Of a stretch of DNA of 64,000 nt, positions 24,758 through 34,600 are shown piece after piece. Position numbers and translations under genes: made by a program. The stretch is from the NCBI RefSeq assembly GCF_006539185.1, contig NZ_BJMN01000003.1, positions 1 to 64,000 of the forward strand, given 5' to 3'. The DNA comes from Streptomyces gardneri (lineage in GTDB: Bacteria > Actinomycetota > Actinomycetes > Streptomycetales > Streptomycetaceae). The notes under the pieces are model-generated. The model was not told where the DNA came from and did not search any database. It saw only the letters and a program-made list of their open reading frames with translations. Numbering within the stretch: the stretch's first letter is position 1; each line of letters opens with the position of its first letter.

Positions 24758-25681
24758 ATGCGTGCGGTGGTCGTGGAGCAGTGGGGCGGACCCGAGAACC
24801 TGGTGGAGCGCGAGGTGGAGCGCCCCACGCCCGGTCTGAACGAGGTCCTGGTGCGGGTCCACGCGGCCGGGGTGAACCCCGTGGACTGGAAGACCCGCGC
24901 GGGCGGGGCCCTCATCGAGTGGGGCGCCGTCCCGGCCGTCGGGTGGGACGTGTCCGGCACGGTGGAGGCCGTGGGGCCCGGCGTGGGGATCTTCCGCCCC
25001 GGCGACGAGGTCTTCGGCATGCCGCTCTTCCCCCGGCAGGCCGGCGGGTACGCCGAGTACGTCGTGGCCCCGGCCCGGCACCTCGCCCCCAAGCCCGCCT
25101 CGCTCACCCATGTGGAGGCCGCGGCGCTGCCACTGGCCGCGCTCACCGCCTGGCAGGCCCTCGTCGACACCGCGGACGTCCGCCCCGGGGAGCGGGTGCT
25201 GGTGCACGCCGCGGCCGGAGGGGTGGGGCACCTCGCCGTACAGATCGCCAAGGCGCGCGGCGCGTACGTCATCGGGACCGCGAGCGCCGCCAAGCACGAC
25301 CTGCTGAGGGAGCTGGGCGCGGACGAGGTGATCGACTACCGCGAGCACCGCTTCGAGGACGTCGTCACGGGAGTGGACGTCGTCCTCGACGGCCTCGGCG
25401 GGGAGACGGCCGAGCGCTCCCTCACGGTGCTCCGTGAGGGCGGCAGGCTGATCACCCTGCCGGGACCGGACGACGTCCCCGCCGCCCCGGACGGCGTGCT
25501 GGCGGCCTGGGTCCTGGTCGAACCCGACCACCTCGGCCTGCGGGAGATCGCGGCCCTCGTGGAGCAGGGGCGGCTGAGGCCGGTGGTCGACACCGTCCTG
25601 CCGCTCGCCGAGGCCGCGAAGGCCCATGAGATCGGCGAACGGGGCCGCACCACCGGGAAGATCGTCCTGACGGTCGCCTGA
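24758..25681 (+). CDS. NADP-dependent quinone oxidoreductase (zinc-free MDR family)
   Basis: A 307-aa cytoplasmic medium-chain reductase. A GroES-like N-terminal domain (residues about 1-115, [18 protein letters not shown]) is followed by a Rossmann domain with [19 protein letters not shown] (about 146-164). The catalytic and structural zinc ligands of alcohol dehydrogenases are absent, which fits quinone/enone reductases. The ATG at 24758 follows GGAAACGAGG. It is divergent from the GlxA-type regulator gene. Confidence 0.9.
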   Translation: MRAVVVEQWGGPENLVEREVERPTPGLNEVLVRVHAAGVNPVDWKTRAGGALIEWGAVPAVGWDVSGTVEAVGPGVGIFRPGDEVFGMPLFPRQAGGYAEYVVAPARHLAPKPASLTHVEAAALPLAALTAWQALVDTADVRPGERVLVHAAAGGVGHLAVQIAKARGAYVIGTASAAKHDLLRELGADEVIDYREHRFEDVVTGVDVVLDGLGGETAERSLTVLREGGRLITLPGPDDVPAAPDGVLAAWVLVEPDHLGLREIAALVEQGRLRPVVDTVLPLAEAAKAHEIGERGRTTGKIVLTVA

Positions 25682-25937
25682 CCGGTCGGCGTGGACACGG
25701 CGCCGGTGGGCGACGGCGGTACCGCCCTCGCCCTCGGCGCACGACTCCTTTCCGCCCGCTGTGGAGAGGGGCGATGCCCGGCCTCCGGTGGTGGCCCCGG
25801 GCGAGTGGGCGCAGGGTGGGACGTGTGTGTGCGGGGCGGCGAGGACAGCCGCCCCGCTGTCGCGCGCCCGCCCGCACCCGAGGCCCCCCGATCGAGGGGC
25901 GCGTTACCGCCCGACGCGAGGAAAGGCAGTACGAGCG

Positions 25938-27458
25938 ATGACCGACAGCCGACCCGCCACCACGACCGATTCCGGTGCCCCGGTGGAGAGCGACGAACAC
26001 TCGCTCACCGTGGGCCCGGGTGGTCCGATCCTGATGCAGGACGCCTACCTGATCGAGCAGATGGCGCAGTTCAACCGCGAACGGATCCCGGAGCGCCAGC
26101 CGCACGCCAAGGGCAGCGGCGCGTTCGGCCGTTTCGAGGTCACCCACGACGTCAGCGGCTACACCAAGGCGGCGCTGTTCCAGCCCGGCACCCGCACCGA
26201 TCTGGTCGCCCGCTTCTCCACCGTCGCCGGCGAGCGCGGCAGCCCGGACACCTGGCGCGACCCGCGCGGCTTCGCGGTGAAGTTCTACACCAGCGAAGGC
26301 AACTACGACATGGTCGGCAACAACACGCCGGTGTTCTTCGTCAAGGACCCCATGAAGTTCCAGCACTTCATCAGGTCCCAGAAGCGCCGCGCGGACAACA
26401 ACCTGCGCGACCACGACATGCAGTGGGACTTCTGGACGCTCTCCCCGGAGTCCGCCCACCAGGTCACCTGGCTGATGGGGGACCGTGGCATCCCGCGCTC
26501 CTGGCGCCACATGAACGGCTACACGTCCCACACCTACATGTGGATCAACGAGTCCGGCGAGCGGTTCTGGGTGAAGTACCACTTCAAGACCGATCAGGGC
26601 ATCGAGTTCTTCACCCAGCACGAGGCCGACCAGATGGCGGCCGTCGACACGGACTACCACACGCGCGACCTCTTCGAGCACATCCGCGACGGCGACTTCC
26701 CGAGCTGGACCCTGCACGTGCAGGTCATGCCGTACGAGAAGGCCGCGGAGTACCGGTTCAACCCCTTCGACCTCACCAAGGTCTGGCCGCACGGGGACTA
26801 CCCGCTCATCCCGGTGGGCCGCATGACGCTCGACCGCAACCCGACCGACAACCACGCCGAGATCGAGCAGGCCGCCTTCCAGCCCAACAACCTCGTCCCC
26901 GGCATCGGACCCAGCCCCGACCGGATGCTGCTGGCCCGGCTGTTCTCGTACGCGGACGCCCACCGCCACCGCATCGGCGGCAACTACCAGCAGCTGCCCG
27001 TGAACGCGCCCGTCGTCGACGTCCACACGTACTCGAAGGACGGCGCGATGGCCTACCGCAAGACGACGGACCCGGTCTACGCCCCGAACTCCAAGGGCGG
27101 CCCGGCCGCCGACACCGCCCGCCACGGGACTCCGCCCAGCTGGGCGGCGGACGGCGAGATCACCCGGGCGGCCTACGTCTCCCACGCCGAGGACGACGAC
27201 TGGGGCCAGCCCGGCACTCTCGTGCGCGAGGTCCTGGACGACGAGGCCCGCGACCGCCTGGTGGACAACGTCGTCGGCCACCTTCTCAACGGCGTCACCG
27301 AGCCCGTCCTGGAGCGTGCCTTCGCCTACTGGACGAACATCGACGGGACCCTCGGCAAGCGCATCGCCCAGGGCGTCCGGACCAAGGCCGACGAGAAGGA
27401 TCCCAAGGCGGCCGAACAGGGCAACCCGGCGCGCCGTTCCATGCAACGGAAGGCCTGA
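25938..27458 (+). CDS. katA: Monofunctional haem catalase, small-subunit type
   Basis: A 506-aa cytoplasmic catalase decomposing hydrogen peroxide. The distal His is His56 ([11 protein letters not shown]), the distal Asn is Asn129 ([11 protein letters not shown]) and the proximal haem-ligand Tyr is Tyr338 ([12 protein letters not shown]). The length matches small-subunit clade catalases and no C-terminal flavodoxin-like domain is present. AGGAAAGG lies upstream of the ATG. It is monocistronic, with a strong hairpin after it. The symbol is given by family; Streptomyces carry several catalases. Confidence 0.93.
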   Translation: MTDSRPATTTDSGAPVESDEHSLTVGPGGPILMQDAYLIEQMAQFNRERIPERQPHAKGSGAFGRFEVTHDVSGYTKAALFQPGTRTDLVARFSTVAGERGSPDTWRDPRGFAVKFYTSEGNYDMVGNNTPVFFVKDPMKFQHFIRSQKRRADNNLRDHDMQWDFWTLSPESAHQVTWLMGDRGIPRSWRHMNGYTSHTYMWINESGERFWVKYHFKTDQGIEFFTQHEADQMAAVDTDYHTRDLFEHIRDGDFPSWTLHVQVMPYEKAAEYRFNPFDLTKVWPHGDYPLIPVGRMTLDRNPTDNHAEIEQAAFQPNNLVPGIGPSPDRMLLARLFSYADAHRHRIGGNYQQLPVNAPVVDVHTYSKDGAMAYRKTTDPVYAPNSKGGPAADTARHGTPPSWAADGEITRAAYVSHAEDDDWGQPGTLVREVLDDEARDRLVDNVVGHLLNGVTEPVLERAFAYWTNIDGTLGKRIAQGVRTKADEKDPKAAEQGNPARRSMQRKA

Positions 27459-27530
27459 CGGAACCCGTCGCGGCGTCCGGCCGCGTATCCCGGCCGGTCG
27501 AACGCGACGGCCGCCGGAGCGGTGACGACT

Positions 27531-27570
27531 CCGCCGAAGGCGCCCGGGTGCTCCCGCGCGCCTTCGGCGG
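27531..27570 (+). terminator. Terminator after the catalase gene
   Basis: A perfect 13-bp inverted repeat (CCGCCGAAGGCGC at 27531-27543 with its complement at 27558-27570) and a 14-nt loop. It can also serve the convergent minus-strand gene that ends at 27646. Confidence 0.8.
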
Positions 27571-27645
27571 CCGTCCGTTCCGACACCACAGGTGCGGGAA
27601 GGCCAGCGCCGGATCCGTCCAGGCCGATCGCCGCATGGCCGTGTC

Positions 27646-28242
27646 TCAGGCCGGGTGCCAGTCGGGTCGGCGGCCGCTGAGGCCGATCACGCGGTCGAGC
27701 AGGGGAGCGCCGTCCGGTACCGCGACGACGGGGCCGAAGAACCCGTCGTCGGAGGCGTCGTCGGTCGGAGTCAGCAGAGCCTCGGAAACTCGTAGCTCCT
27801 CCTCGCTCACCTCGTACGCCTGACCGGTGGCCCGCGCCAGGTCCCAGCCGTGGATCAGCAGCTCGTCGAGCGCGATCCGCCCCATGACGGCGGCCGGCAG
27901 GTCGATCCCGCCCGCCTGTGTGTCCCCCTCCCAGGCGCCCGGCTCGCGCCAGGCGGCGGCCAGTTCGTCCAGCACCTTCGGCAGGGCCGCCCGCCAGTCG
28001 TCCGCGAGCACCGGACGGGACGAGCCGGGCGGTGTGCCGGTCGTCGGCCCGACCTGCTTGCGAGCCGCGTCGCAAAAGGCGACGCCGAGCCCGGTGAGAT
28101 GGCCGAGCAGTTCCCGTACCGCGTACTCGGGGCAGGGCGTCGGGTCGTCGAGCCGCGCGTCGTCGACGCCCTCCGCGAGCCGGGCGACGCGCTCCGCGGC
28201 CGCTCCGAGATCGATCGGTTCCGTGAGTGACGTGTTCTCCAT
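27646..28242 (-). CDS. TIGR03086-type DinB-like (mycothiol-dependent fold) protein
   Basis: A 198-aa cytoplasmic four-helix-bundle protein of the actinobacterial TIGR03086 metal-binding family. The conserved N-terminal PTPCPEYAVRELLGHLTG (about residues 34-51) and the later LDELLIHGWDLARATGQ contain the His residues that would bind metal. Relatives include mycothiol-dependent maleylpyruvate isomerase, but most members have no known reaction. The ATG at 28242 was preferred because upstream sequence in the open frame does not match the family. Confidence 0.85.
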   Translation of the reverse strand: MENTSLTEPIDLGAAAERVARLAEGVDDARLDDPTPCPEYAVRELLGHLTGLGVAFCDAARKQVGPTTGTPPGSSRPVLADDWRAALPKVLDELAAAWREPGAWEGDTQAGGIDLPAAVMGRIALDELLIHGWDLARATGQAYEVSEEELRVSEALLTPTDDASDDGFFGPVVAVPDGAPLLDRVIGLSGRRPDWHPA

Positions 28243-28336
28243 GCAGGGCAGACCGCTGGGCCGCCGGAAACTCATCGGTCGATACGGTGCGATCCTCGCG
28301 GAGAGCGAAGGCGGCCGGGCTTCCGGCACGCCTGCC

Positions 28337-28717
28337 TCAGGTGGCGACGGACAGCAGGTCCACCACGAAGACCAGGGTCGAACCCGCAGGGATCAACGGC
28401 GAGGGCGACTGCTTGCCGTAGCCGAGACGCGGGGGAACGATGATCTCGCGCCGACCGCCGACCTTCATCCCCCGCACCCCCCGGTCCCAGCCCTTGATGA
28501 CCCTGCCGCCGCCCAGGGCGAACTTGAACGGCTGGCCCCGGTCCCAGGAGGCGTCGAACTCCTTGCCGGACTCGAACGTGACGCCGACGTAGTGAACCCG
28601 GACGACCGTGCCCGGCTTCGCCTCGGCTCCGTCCCCGACGACCAGGTCCCGAACGGTCAGCTCCGTCGGAGCGTCCCCCTCCGGAACGTTGACCTCGGGT
28701 TTCGTCGGTTCACTCAT
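28337..28717 (-). CDS. FKBP-type peptidyl-prolyl isomerase
   Basis: A 126-aa cytoplasmic FKBP with a single domain. VRVHYVGVTFESGKEFDASW, the binding-pocket loop, leads to FALGGGRVIKGWDRGVRGMKVG with the key Trp, then PRLGYG and the final strand STLVFVVDLLSV. It accelerates proline cis-trans isomerisation during folding. The ATG at 28717 fits the family N-terminus (MSEPTKPEV); the longer open frame adds an unrelated leader. Confidence 0.93.
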   Translation of the reverse strand: MSEPTKPEVNVPEGDAPTELTVRDLVVGDGAEAKPGTVVRVHYVGVTFESGKEFDASWDRGQPFKFALGGGRVIKGWDRGVRGMKVGGRREIIVPPRLGYGKQSPSPLIPAGSTLVFVVDLLSVAT

Positions 28718-28833
28718 CGCAGCCTCATCACTCTCCGCCGGAAGCCCGGGCACAGCACTGCCGGACACAGGGAGCATAGGCAATCCGGCCGAGCACGGCG
28801 CTCGGCCGGTATCGGGTGGGGCACACTGGCGGC

Positions 28834-30060
28834 GTGCGCATCGTGATGATGACGGCGGGGTCGCGGGGCGACGTCGCGCCGTTCACGGGTCTGGGTGCCG
28901 GTCTCGTACGGGCCGGGCATGAGGTGACGCTGGCCGCGCACGGGGTGTTCGAGCCGCTGGTGGCAGGGTCGGGGGTGCGGTTCCGTCCGCTGCCGATCGA
29001 CCCCCGTGCCGAGCTGCACTCCGCGCGGGGCCGACGGCTGAATGACGCCAGGACCGGCGCGGGAAAGCTCGTACGGCTGGCGTCCATGGCCCGGGGAGCG
29101 GCCGACGAGATGACGGCGGCGCTGGTGGACGTGGCGCGGGAGGGTGAGGTCCTGCTGGTCAGCGGGTCGCTGGGGCCGCTCGGGTACGCCATCGCCGATG
29201 GCCTGTCGGTGCCCGCCCTGGGGCTGCACCTTCAGCCGCTGCATCCGACCGGGGAGTTCCCCGCTCCGGTCCTGGGGGCGAGGTCCCTGGGCGCGGTGGG
29301 GAACCGGCTGAGCGGACGGGTCGTCATGACGTCGGTGGAGGTGCTGTTCTCCGACGCCGTACGGTCACTGGGGCGGCGGCACGGGCTCGTGACGGCGGGC
29401 AGGTTCCGGACTCGGCGTGTGCGGCCGGTGCTTCACGGCTACAGCGAGCTCGTCGTCCCCCGGCCCCGGGACTGGCCTGCCGGCCTTGAGGTGTCCGGGT
29501 ACTGGTGGCCGCACGAGACCGGGCAGCTGTCCCGGGAACTGGAGGACTTCCTCGCCGCCGGGCCCCGACCGGTCTTCGTCGGCCTGGGCAGCGCCACCGT
29601 TCCTGATCCCGAGCGCGTGAGCCGCGAGATCGTCACCGCGCTGCGCGCGGCGAAGGTGCGGGGGATCGTCCAGCGGGGCTGGGCAGGACTGGGTGCCGTG
29701 GGCGACGACATCCTGACCGTCGACGAAGTACCGCATTCCTTGCTGTTCCCGCGGACGGCCGCCGTCGTCCACCACGCGGGGGCGGGCACGACCGGCGCCG
29801 TCCTGCGGGCCGGGGTGCCGAGCGTTCCGGTGCCGGTCCAGTTCGACGCGGCGTTCTGGGCGTCCCGGCTGACCGCGCTGGGCACCGCGCCCGGGGTGGT
29901 GCCGCTGCGCCGTCTCACCTCCGGGGCCCTGGCCGGGGCCCTGCACCGGGCCACGACGGACGAATCCCACTGTGTGCGTGCCCGCGCGCTGGCCGACCGC
30001 CTGGCCGCGGAGGACGGGGTCGCGCCGGTGCTCGCCGCGCTCGACCGACTGTCGCGCTGA
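28834..30060 (+). CDS. GT1-family glycosyltransferase
   Basis: A 408-aa cytoplasmic enzyme resembling sterol/macrolide glycosyltransferases that move a sugar from an activated nucleotide to a lipid or drug. The N-terminal acceptor domain begins VRIVMMTAGSRGDVAPFTGLG. The C-terminal donor domain has VFVGLGSATVPD and the signature VHHAGAGTTGAVLRAGVPSVPVP (in part), where His-His and the following Gly-rich loop bind the nucleotide. The GTG at 28834 lies very close to a CACACT -10-like box, so translation may be leaderless. The last eight codons are tandemly duplicated past the stop. Confidence 0.9.
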   Translation: MRIVMMTAGSRGDVAPFTGLGAGLVRAGHEVTLAAHGVFEPLVAGSGVRFRPLPIDPRAELHSARGRRLNDARTGAGKLVRLASMARGAADEMTAALVDVAREGEVLLVSGSLGPLGYAIADGLSVPALGLHLQPLHPTGEFPAPVLGARSLGAVGNRLSGRVVMTSVEVLFSDAVRSLGRRHGLVTAGRFRTRRVRPVLHGYSELVVPRPRDWPAGLEVSGYWWPHETGQLSRELEDFLAAGPRPVFVGLGSATVPDPERVSREIVTALRAAKVRGIVQRGWAGLGAVGDDILTVDEVPHSLLFPRTAAVVHHAGAGTTGAVLRAGVPSVPVPVQFDAAFWASRLTALGTAPGVVPLRRLTSGALAGALHRATTDESHCVRARALADRLAAEDGVAPVLAALDRLSR

Positions 30061-30108
30061 CCGCTCGACCGACTGTCGCGCTGAGCGCTCGACCGGCCGT
30101 CGCTCTGA
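30037..30108 (+). repeat. 24-bp tandem repeat over the glycosyltransferase stop codon
   Basis: Three consecutive 24-bp units (30037-30060, 30061-30084, 30085-30108). The first two differ by one base and the third is diverged. The unit is eight codons and ends in TGA, so every copy encodes xLDRxSx-stop in the same frame. Only the first belongs to the gene, unless stops are read through. Confidence 0.9.
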
Positions 30109-30215
30109 CCGCTCGCCCCCTGACGCGCTTTCGGCTCGCCTCCCGAATTGACCGCTGACCCACCGTATTTGTGCGTTGTGGGCACGGTCTTTCTGCCCGG
30201 CCACCGCCTGATTCA

Positions 30216-30259
30216 TTGACAGGTCCAGGCCATCTTCGCCACTCTTGAGAGCGCTCTCA
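30216..30259 (+). promoter_or_regulatory. Promoter and LacI-type operator of the glucanase gene
   Basis: A perfect -35 hexamer TTGACA (30216-30221) is followed, 18 bases on, by a weak -10-like CACTCT. A perfect 14-bp palindrome, TGAGAGCGCTCTCA (30246-30259), sits over the expected start of transcription. It closely resembles the TGGGAGCGCTCCCA operator known for the cellobiose regulator CebR in Streptomyces, so repression by a CebR-like LacI protein is likely. Confidence 0.75.
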
Positions 30260-30306
30260 CGAGCTCACGTCCCCCAGCACGGAGTCCCCACCTCCGAGGA
30301 GCCCTC

Positions 30307-31521
30307 ATGTCCCCACGGCACAGGCGCACCCGCATCCGGCTCATCCCCCTGGCCGCCGCCGCGCTGATCGGCGCCACCGTCACCGTCGTCGGAGCCTCCG
30401 ACCCGGACCCGGCCTCCGCCGCCGTCCCCGCGACGATCCCGCTCACCTTCACGAACAACTCGGCCCGTGGCGAGCAGGTCTACGTCTACAACCTCGGCAC
30501 CGAGCTCTCGACCGGCCGGCAGGGGTGGGCGGACGCCAACGGCACCTTCCACCCGTGGCCGGCCGGGGGCTCCACGCCCGTGCCCGCACCCGACGCCGCC
30601 ATCACCGGCCCGGCCACCGGCCGCTCGATCACCATCCGGATGCCGAAGTTCTCGGGCCGGATCTACTTCAGCTACGGCCAGAAGCTGGTCTTCAAACTGG
30701 CGACGGGCGGCCTGGTCCAGCCCGCGGTGCAGAACCCCAGCGATCCCAACAGGAACATCCTGTTCAACTGGTCCGAGTACACCCTCAACGACTCGGGCCT
30801 GTGGATCAACAGCACCCAGGTCGACATGGTCTCCGCGCCGTACGCCGTCGGCGTCAAGCGCCCCGACGGCACCGTCGCGAACACGGGCCGCCTCAAGCCG
30901 GGCGGCTACCGCGGCTTCTACGACGCACTGCGCGGCCAGCCCGGAGGCTGGGCCAACCTCATCCAGACCCGCGCCGACGGCACCGTGCTGCGCGCCCTGG
31001 CCCCGGGCCACGGCATCGAGGCCGGCGCGCTGCCCTCGGGGGTGATGAACGACTACATCAACCGCGTCTGGACCAAGTACGCCACCTCGACCCTGACCGT
31101 GACGCCCTTCGCGAACCAACCTTCGGTGAAGTACCACGGCCGGGTCTCGGGCAACGTCATGAACTTCACCAACAGCGCGGGGGCCGTCGTCACCTCCTTC
31201 CAGAAGCCCGACTCCGACAGCGTCTTCGGCTGCTACAAGCTCCTCGACGCCCCGAACGACCAGGTGCGCGGCCCCATCTCCCGCACGCTCTGCGCGGGTT
31301 ACAACCGCTCCACCCTGCTCACCAACCCGAACCAGCCGGACACCTCGTCGGCCGGCTTCTACAAGGACGCGGTGACCAACCACTACTCCCGCAAGATCCA
31401 CGCCCAGATGGCCGACGGCAAGGCGTACGGCTTCGCCTTCGACGACGTCGGCGCACACGAGTCCCTGGTGCACGACGGCGATCCGCGACAGGCCTACATC
31501 ACGCTGGACCCGTTCGACTAG
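30307..31521 (+). CDS. Secreted GH64 beta-1,3-glucanase
   Basis: A 404-aa exported enzyme of glycoside hydrolase family 64, which cleaves beta-1,3-glucans such as laminarin and fungal wall glucan to oligosaccharides. A basic N-terminus and hydrophobic signal (residues 1-39, ending ASA) precede the catalytic region. Recognisable segments are PLTFTNNSARGEQVYVYNLG (thaumatin-like), GRIYFSYGQKLVF and SKIHAQ-type C-terminal sequence (YSRKIHAQMADGKAYGFAFDD). No carbohydrate-binding module is attached. The palindromic operator upstream suggests induction by cello- or laminari-oligosaccharides. Confidence 0.88.
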   Translation: MSPRHRRTRIRLIPLAAAALIGATVTVVGASDPDPASAAVPATIPLTFTNNSARGEQVYVYNLGTELSTGRQGWADANGTFHPWPAGGSTPVPAPDAAITGPATGRSITIRMPKFSGRIYFSYGQKLVFKLATGGLVQPAVQNPSDPNRNILFNWSEYTLNDSGLWINSTQVDMVSAPYAVGVKRPDGTVANTGRLKPGGYRGFYDALRGQPGGWANLIQTRADGTVLRALAPGHGIEAGALPSGVMNDYINRVWTKYATSTLTVTPFANQPSVKYHGRVSGNVMNFTNSAGAVVTSFQKPDSDSVFGCYKLLDAPNDQVRGPISRTLCAGYNRSTLLTNPNQPDTSSAGFYKDAVTNHYSRKIHAQMADGKAYGFAFDDVGAHESLVHDGDPRQAYITLDPFD

Positions 31522-31552
31522 GCCCACCTCTGACGTGACCCGCAGACCAAGG

Positions 31553-31593
31553 CTCCGGCCCTGCACCGAGCTTGCCTCGGTTCAGGGCCGGAG
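31553..31593. terminator. Bidirectional terminator between glucanase and RHS genes
   Basis: An 18-bp inverted repeat with one mismatch (31553-31570 with 31576-31593) and a 5-nt loop fills the 82-bp gap between the two convergent genes. It can serve both. Confidence 0.85.
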
Positions 31594-31603
31594 TCGTCCT
31601 CGG

Positions 31604-34600
31604 TCAGCGGAAGCTCCAGCCGAACTCCACGCCCGCCGACACCCGTGGGCCTCCGATTCCCCAGGACATCCCGGTGCCGCCGGTGAGCGAGCCGTCGCGG
31701 GTCGACGTCGTGAGGGAGCCGTCGAGTCCGATGCCCAGGTGGCCGGTGGTCGCCGAGAGGTCTTTGCTGATGGTCAGCGTCCCGGGCGGGTCGATGTCGC
31801 CCTCGCTGCCCTTGACGGTCTTCGCGACGCTGACGCCCGGCAGTCCCCAGCCGCCCGACAACTTCACGGAGACGCTTCCGCCAGGTCCGGCGGAGTCATG
31901 GCCGCTGCAGTACTCGAAGCCGAAGCCGACGATGATGAGCGAGACGGAGAAGGACGTGCACTCCATGATGCTTCCCTGCATGTTCCGACGGGCGGCCTCG
32001 CGCTGCTCGGCGGCCTCGCGGGCGCGCCGCTGCTTCTCGGCCTCCTGCCGGGCCTCCCGGTCGCGGTTGCGCGTGGCGGCGCAGCCCACGGCGTAGGCCG
32101 ACGCCCGCTCGGAGCAGAGGTCCATGCTCCCGAAGATGCCGGACTTCCTGTCCAGAGGGCTGTCGCAGCGCAGCGGCCCGAGGCAGCGGTGCCCGTCCCT
32201 CGACGACGGAGGCACGTTCTCGATCCTCAGCGGCGGGCGGGTCAGACCGGAAATGATGCAGCGGGCACCGCCGGGAGCGTCGACCAGCGCGCAGATCATC
32301 AAGCCGGTGCTGTCGTTGAAGCTGGCCGGATTGTTGTTCGAGTAGGCGAAGCCGTTCAGGGACTGCGGGTCCATCGGATTGACCATCGGGTCGACCGACA
32401 GGAACTTGCCGGTCCCGGGGTCGTAGTCGCGGGCGCCGAGCCGCGTGAGCCCGGTGACGGCGTCCTCGGTACCGCCGACGAAGCCACGGCGGCCCGGCAG
32501 CGCAGGCTGCGCGGCGTCCGGCCCGGCGGCGGCCTGCCGGGGAAGTCCGAACGGGTCGAGCCTCCGGCGGGTCGGCGCCAGGCTCGCCGCGTCGACGGCG
32601 AGGGTGCCCGTCCCGTGCAGATCGCTGACCTGGTAGCTGACGCGCGCGCCCACCCGGACCGCGATCGTGCGGTCCTTGCCGTCCGCGTAGTAACGGGTCC
32701 CGCGCAGCCGGCCGTCGGCGTCCGCTCGCAGTTCGCCGATCGGCAGGTGGAGGGAACGCCCGCCGGCATCCCGCGTGATCAACCGGACCCCTTCGGTGTC
32801 GTAGACGTACGAGGTCGTCCGCCCGTCCTGTTCCACGGAGGCCAAGCGGTCCTCCACGTCCCACGTGAGCTCTTGGGGCGTGCCGGAAGGGCCCGGCCGC
32901 AGCGTGGTGGCTCCGGTGGGGCTGTACGCGTAGACCTGCGTCTGCTCGTCGAGGGCCCCGGAACCGGAACCCGAGCCCGTGGCCGCCGTTCCCGAGGGAC
33001 CGGTCGTGGTCACCGACCGGACGGTGTGCGGCTGGGCCGAACCCGGCTCCGGGTAGTGGTAGGTCCGGACCGTGTCGGCCGCGCCGGCGAGACCGTGCCG
33101 GGTCTCGGTGCGCCGGTTGCCCGCCGGGTCGTAGGTGAAGCCGGCCCAGTAGGGCGCGGGCCCGCCGACGGTGCTTCCCGGTGCACCCTGGCAGTCCCCG
33201 GACGGCGTCCACGCCTCCTTCGTGCGCCGAAGGTGGTCATGGGCGAAGCACTGGGTGTCCAGGCCGTCCGGGGCGTCGCTGCGGATCCGGGTCACGTTGC
33301 CGATCGGGTCGTACCCGTAGGTCGTCTCGTCGACCTTGAGCGAACCGCTCTCCCGCTCCGTCAGCGTGCGCTCGATCCTGCGCGTGCCGGGCTCGTAGTA
33401 CGTGCTCTGCCACAGCGAGGCGCCCTCCGTGCCCTGCGACAGCCGGGCGGGCTCCCCGAACGCCGTGTAGTGCATGTTCGTGACGTACTCGCCGGCCGAC
33501 GAGGTCAGCGACTTGAGGAGACCGAGCGCGTCGTAGCGGTACACCAGGCTCTCCGCCGGCAGGTCGCCGACCCGGGGCAGGCGCCTGCCGGCCAGGCTGC
33601 CATCGGGGTTGTAGGCGGTGACCGTCTCGTAGCTGCGCGGCAGGCCCGCCTCGGCCTCGGGCAGGGTCAGCACCGTGCCGGTGGTCCGGTTCCCGGCGTC
33701 GTACCCGGTCACGAGCGTGCGGTAGGCACCGTCGTCGGTGTGGCGGACGGAGGAGGCGAGCAGGCCCTTGAGGGGGCGCCCGCTCGCATCGGGGACGGTG
33801 TCGTACGTCCACTCCGCGAGCAGCGGTCCGGTCTCCGAGCCGGAACGGACGGCGGTCCGCCGGCCCAGGGCGTCGTAGGAGTGGACGGTCGTCTTCCCGC
33901 GCGAGTCGGTGCGGGTGCGCAGCTGCCCGGCGGCGTCGTAGGTCATCCGGGTGGTGCCCTTGTCCGGGTCGTGGGTCTCGACGCGGTTGCCGGCCAGGTC
34001 GTACACGTACCGCAGGATGTTGCCCCCGGCGTCGGTGACCGTCTCGGTCTCGCCGCCCTTGGTGTAGGTGTAGGCGGTGGCGTCGTGGGCGCCGAGCGGC
34101 TCGGCGCCGTGGAACTGCCGCAGCTGGGTGGTGCGGCCCCTGGCGTCGGTGTACGTGGACGTGGTGGTGCCGCCGCTCGGCGGGACGACCTCCGTGTGGT
34201 CCCCGTGGTGGCGGGTGACGGTCCGCCACTCGCGGCCGGGAGTCCTGGCGACCGAGGCGGTCACCCGCTCGGCGCCGTCGTACTCGGTGAGCACCTGTGA
34301 CGGCACCGCGATGGGGTCGGCCTCGACCAGGTCGGGGCCGTGCTGTCCGGTCGTGTTGTACGGCTTGTTGGTGAGCACGACGAGCCCGCGCGAGTCGTAC
34401 CGGGTGTCGGTGACGACCCGGCCGCCGCCCCAGGCCGGCTTCTGCGTCTGACGAGGCCGCAGCAGACCGTCGAACAGGGCGACCTCGGAGGTGTAGTCCC
34501 CGGAGCCGACGAGCTTCTCCGTGGTGACGGCGCTCGCCCCGTCCTTGCGCAGGAGGTACCGGAACCGCGTGTGCGGTTCCTCGGAGGCCTTGGCCCGGCC

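Noticed and set aside
31521..31604. An immunity gene for the RHS protein
   Set aside because: Only 82 bases separate the RHS stop from the convergent glucanase gene and they are filled by a terminator.
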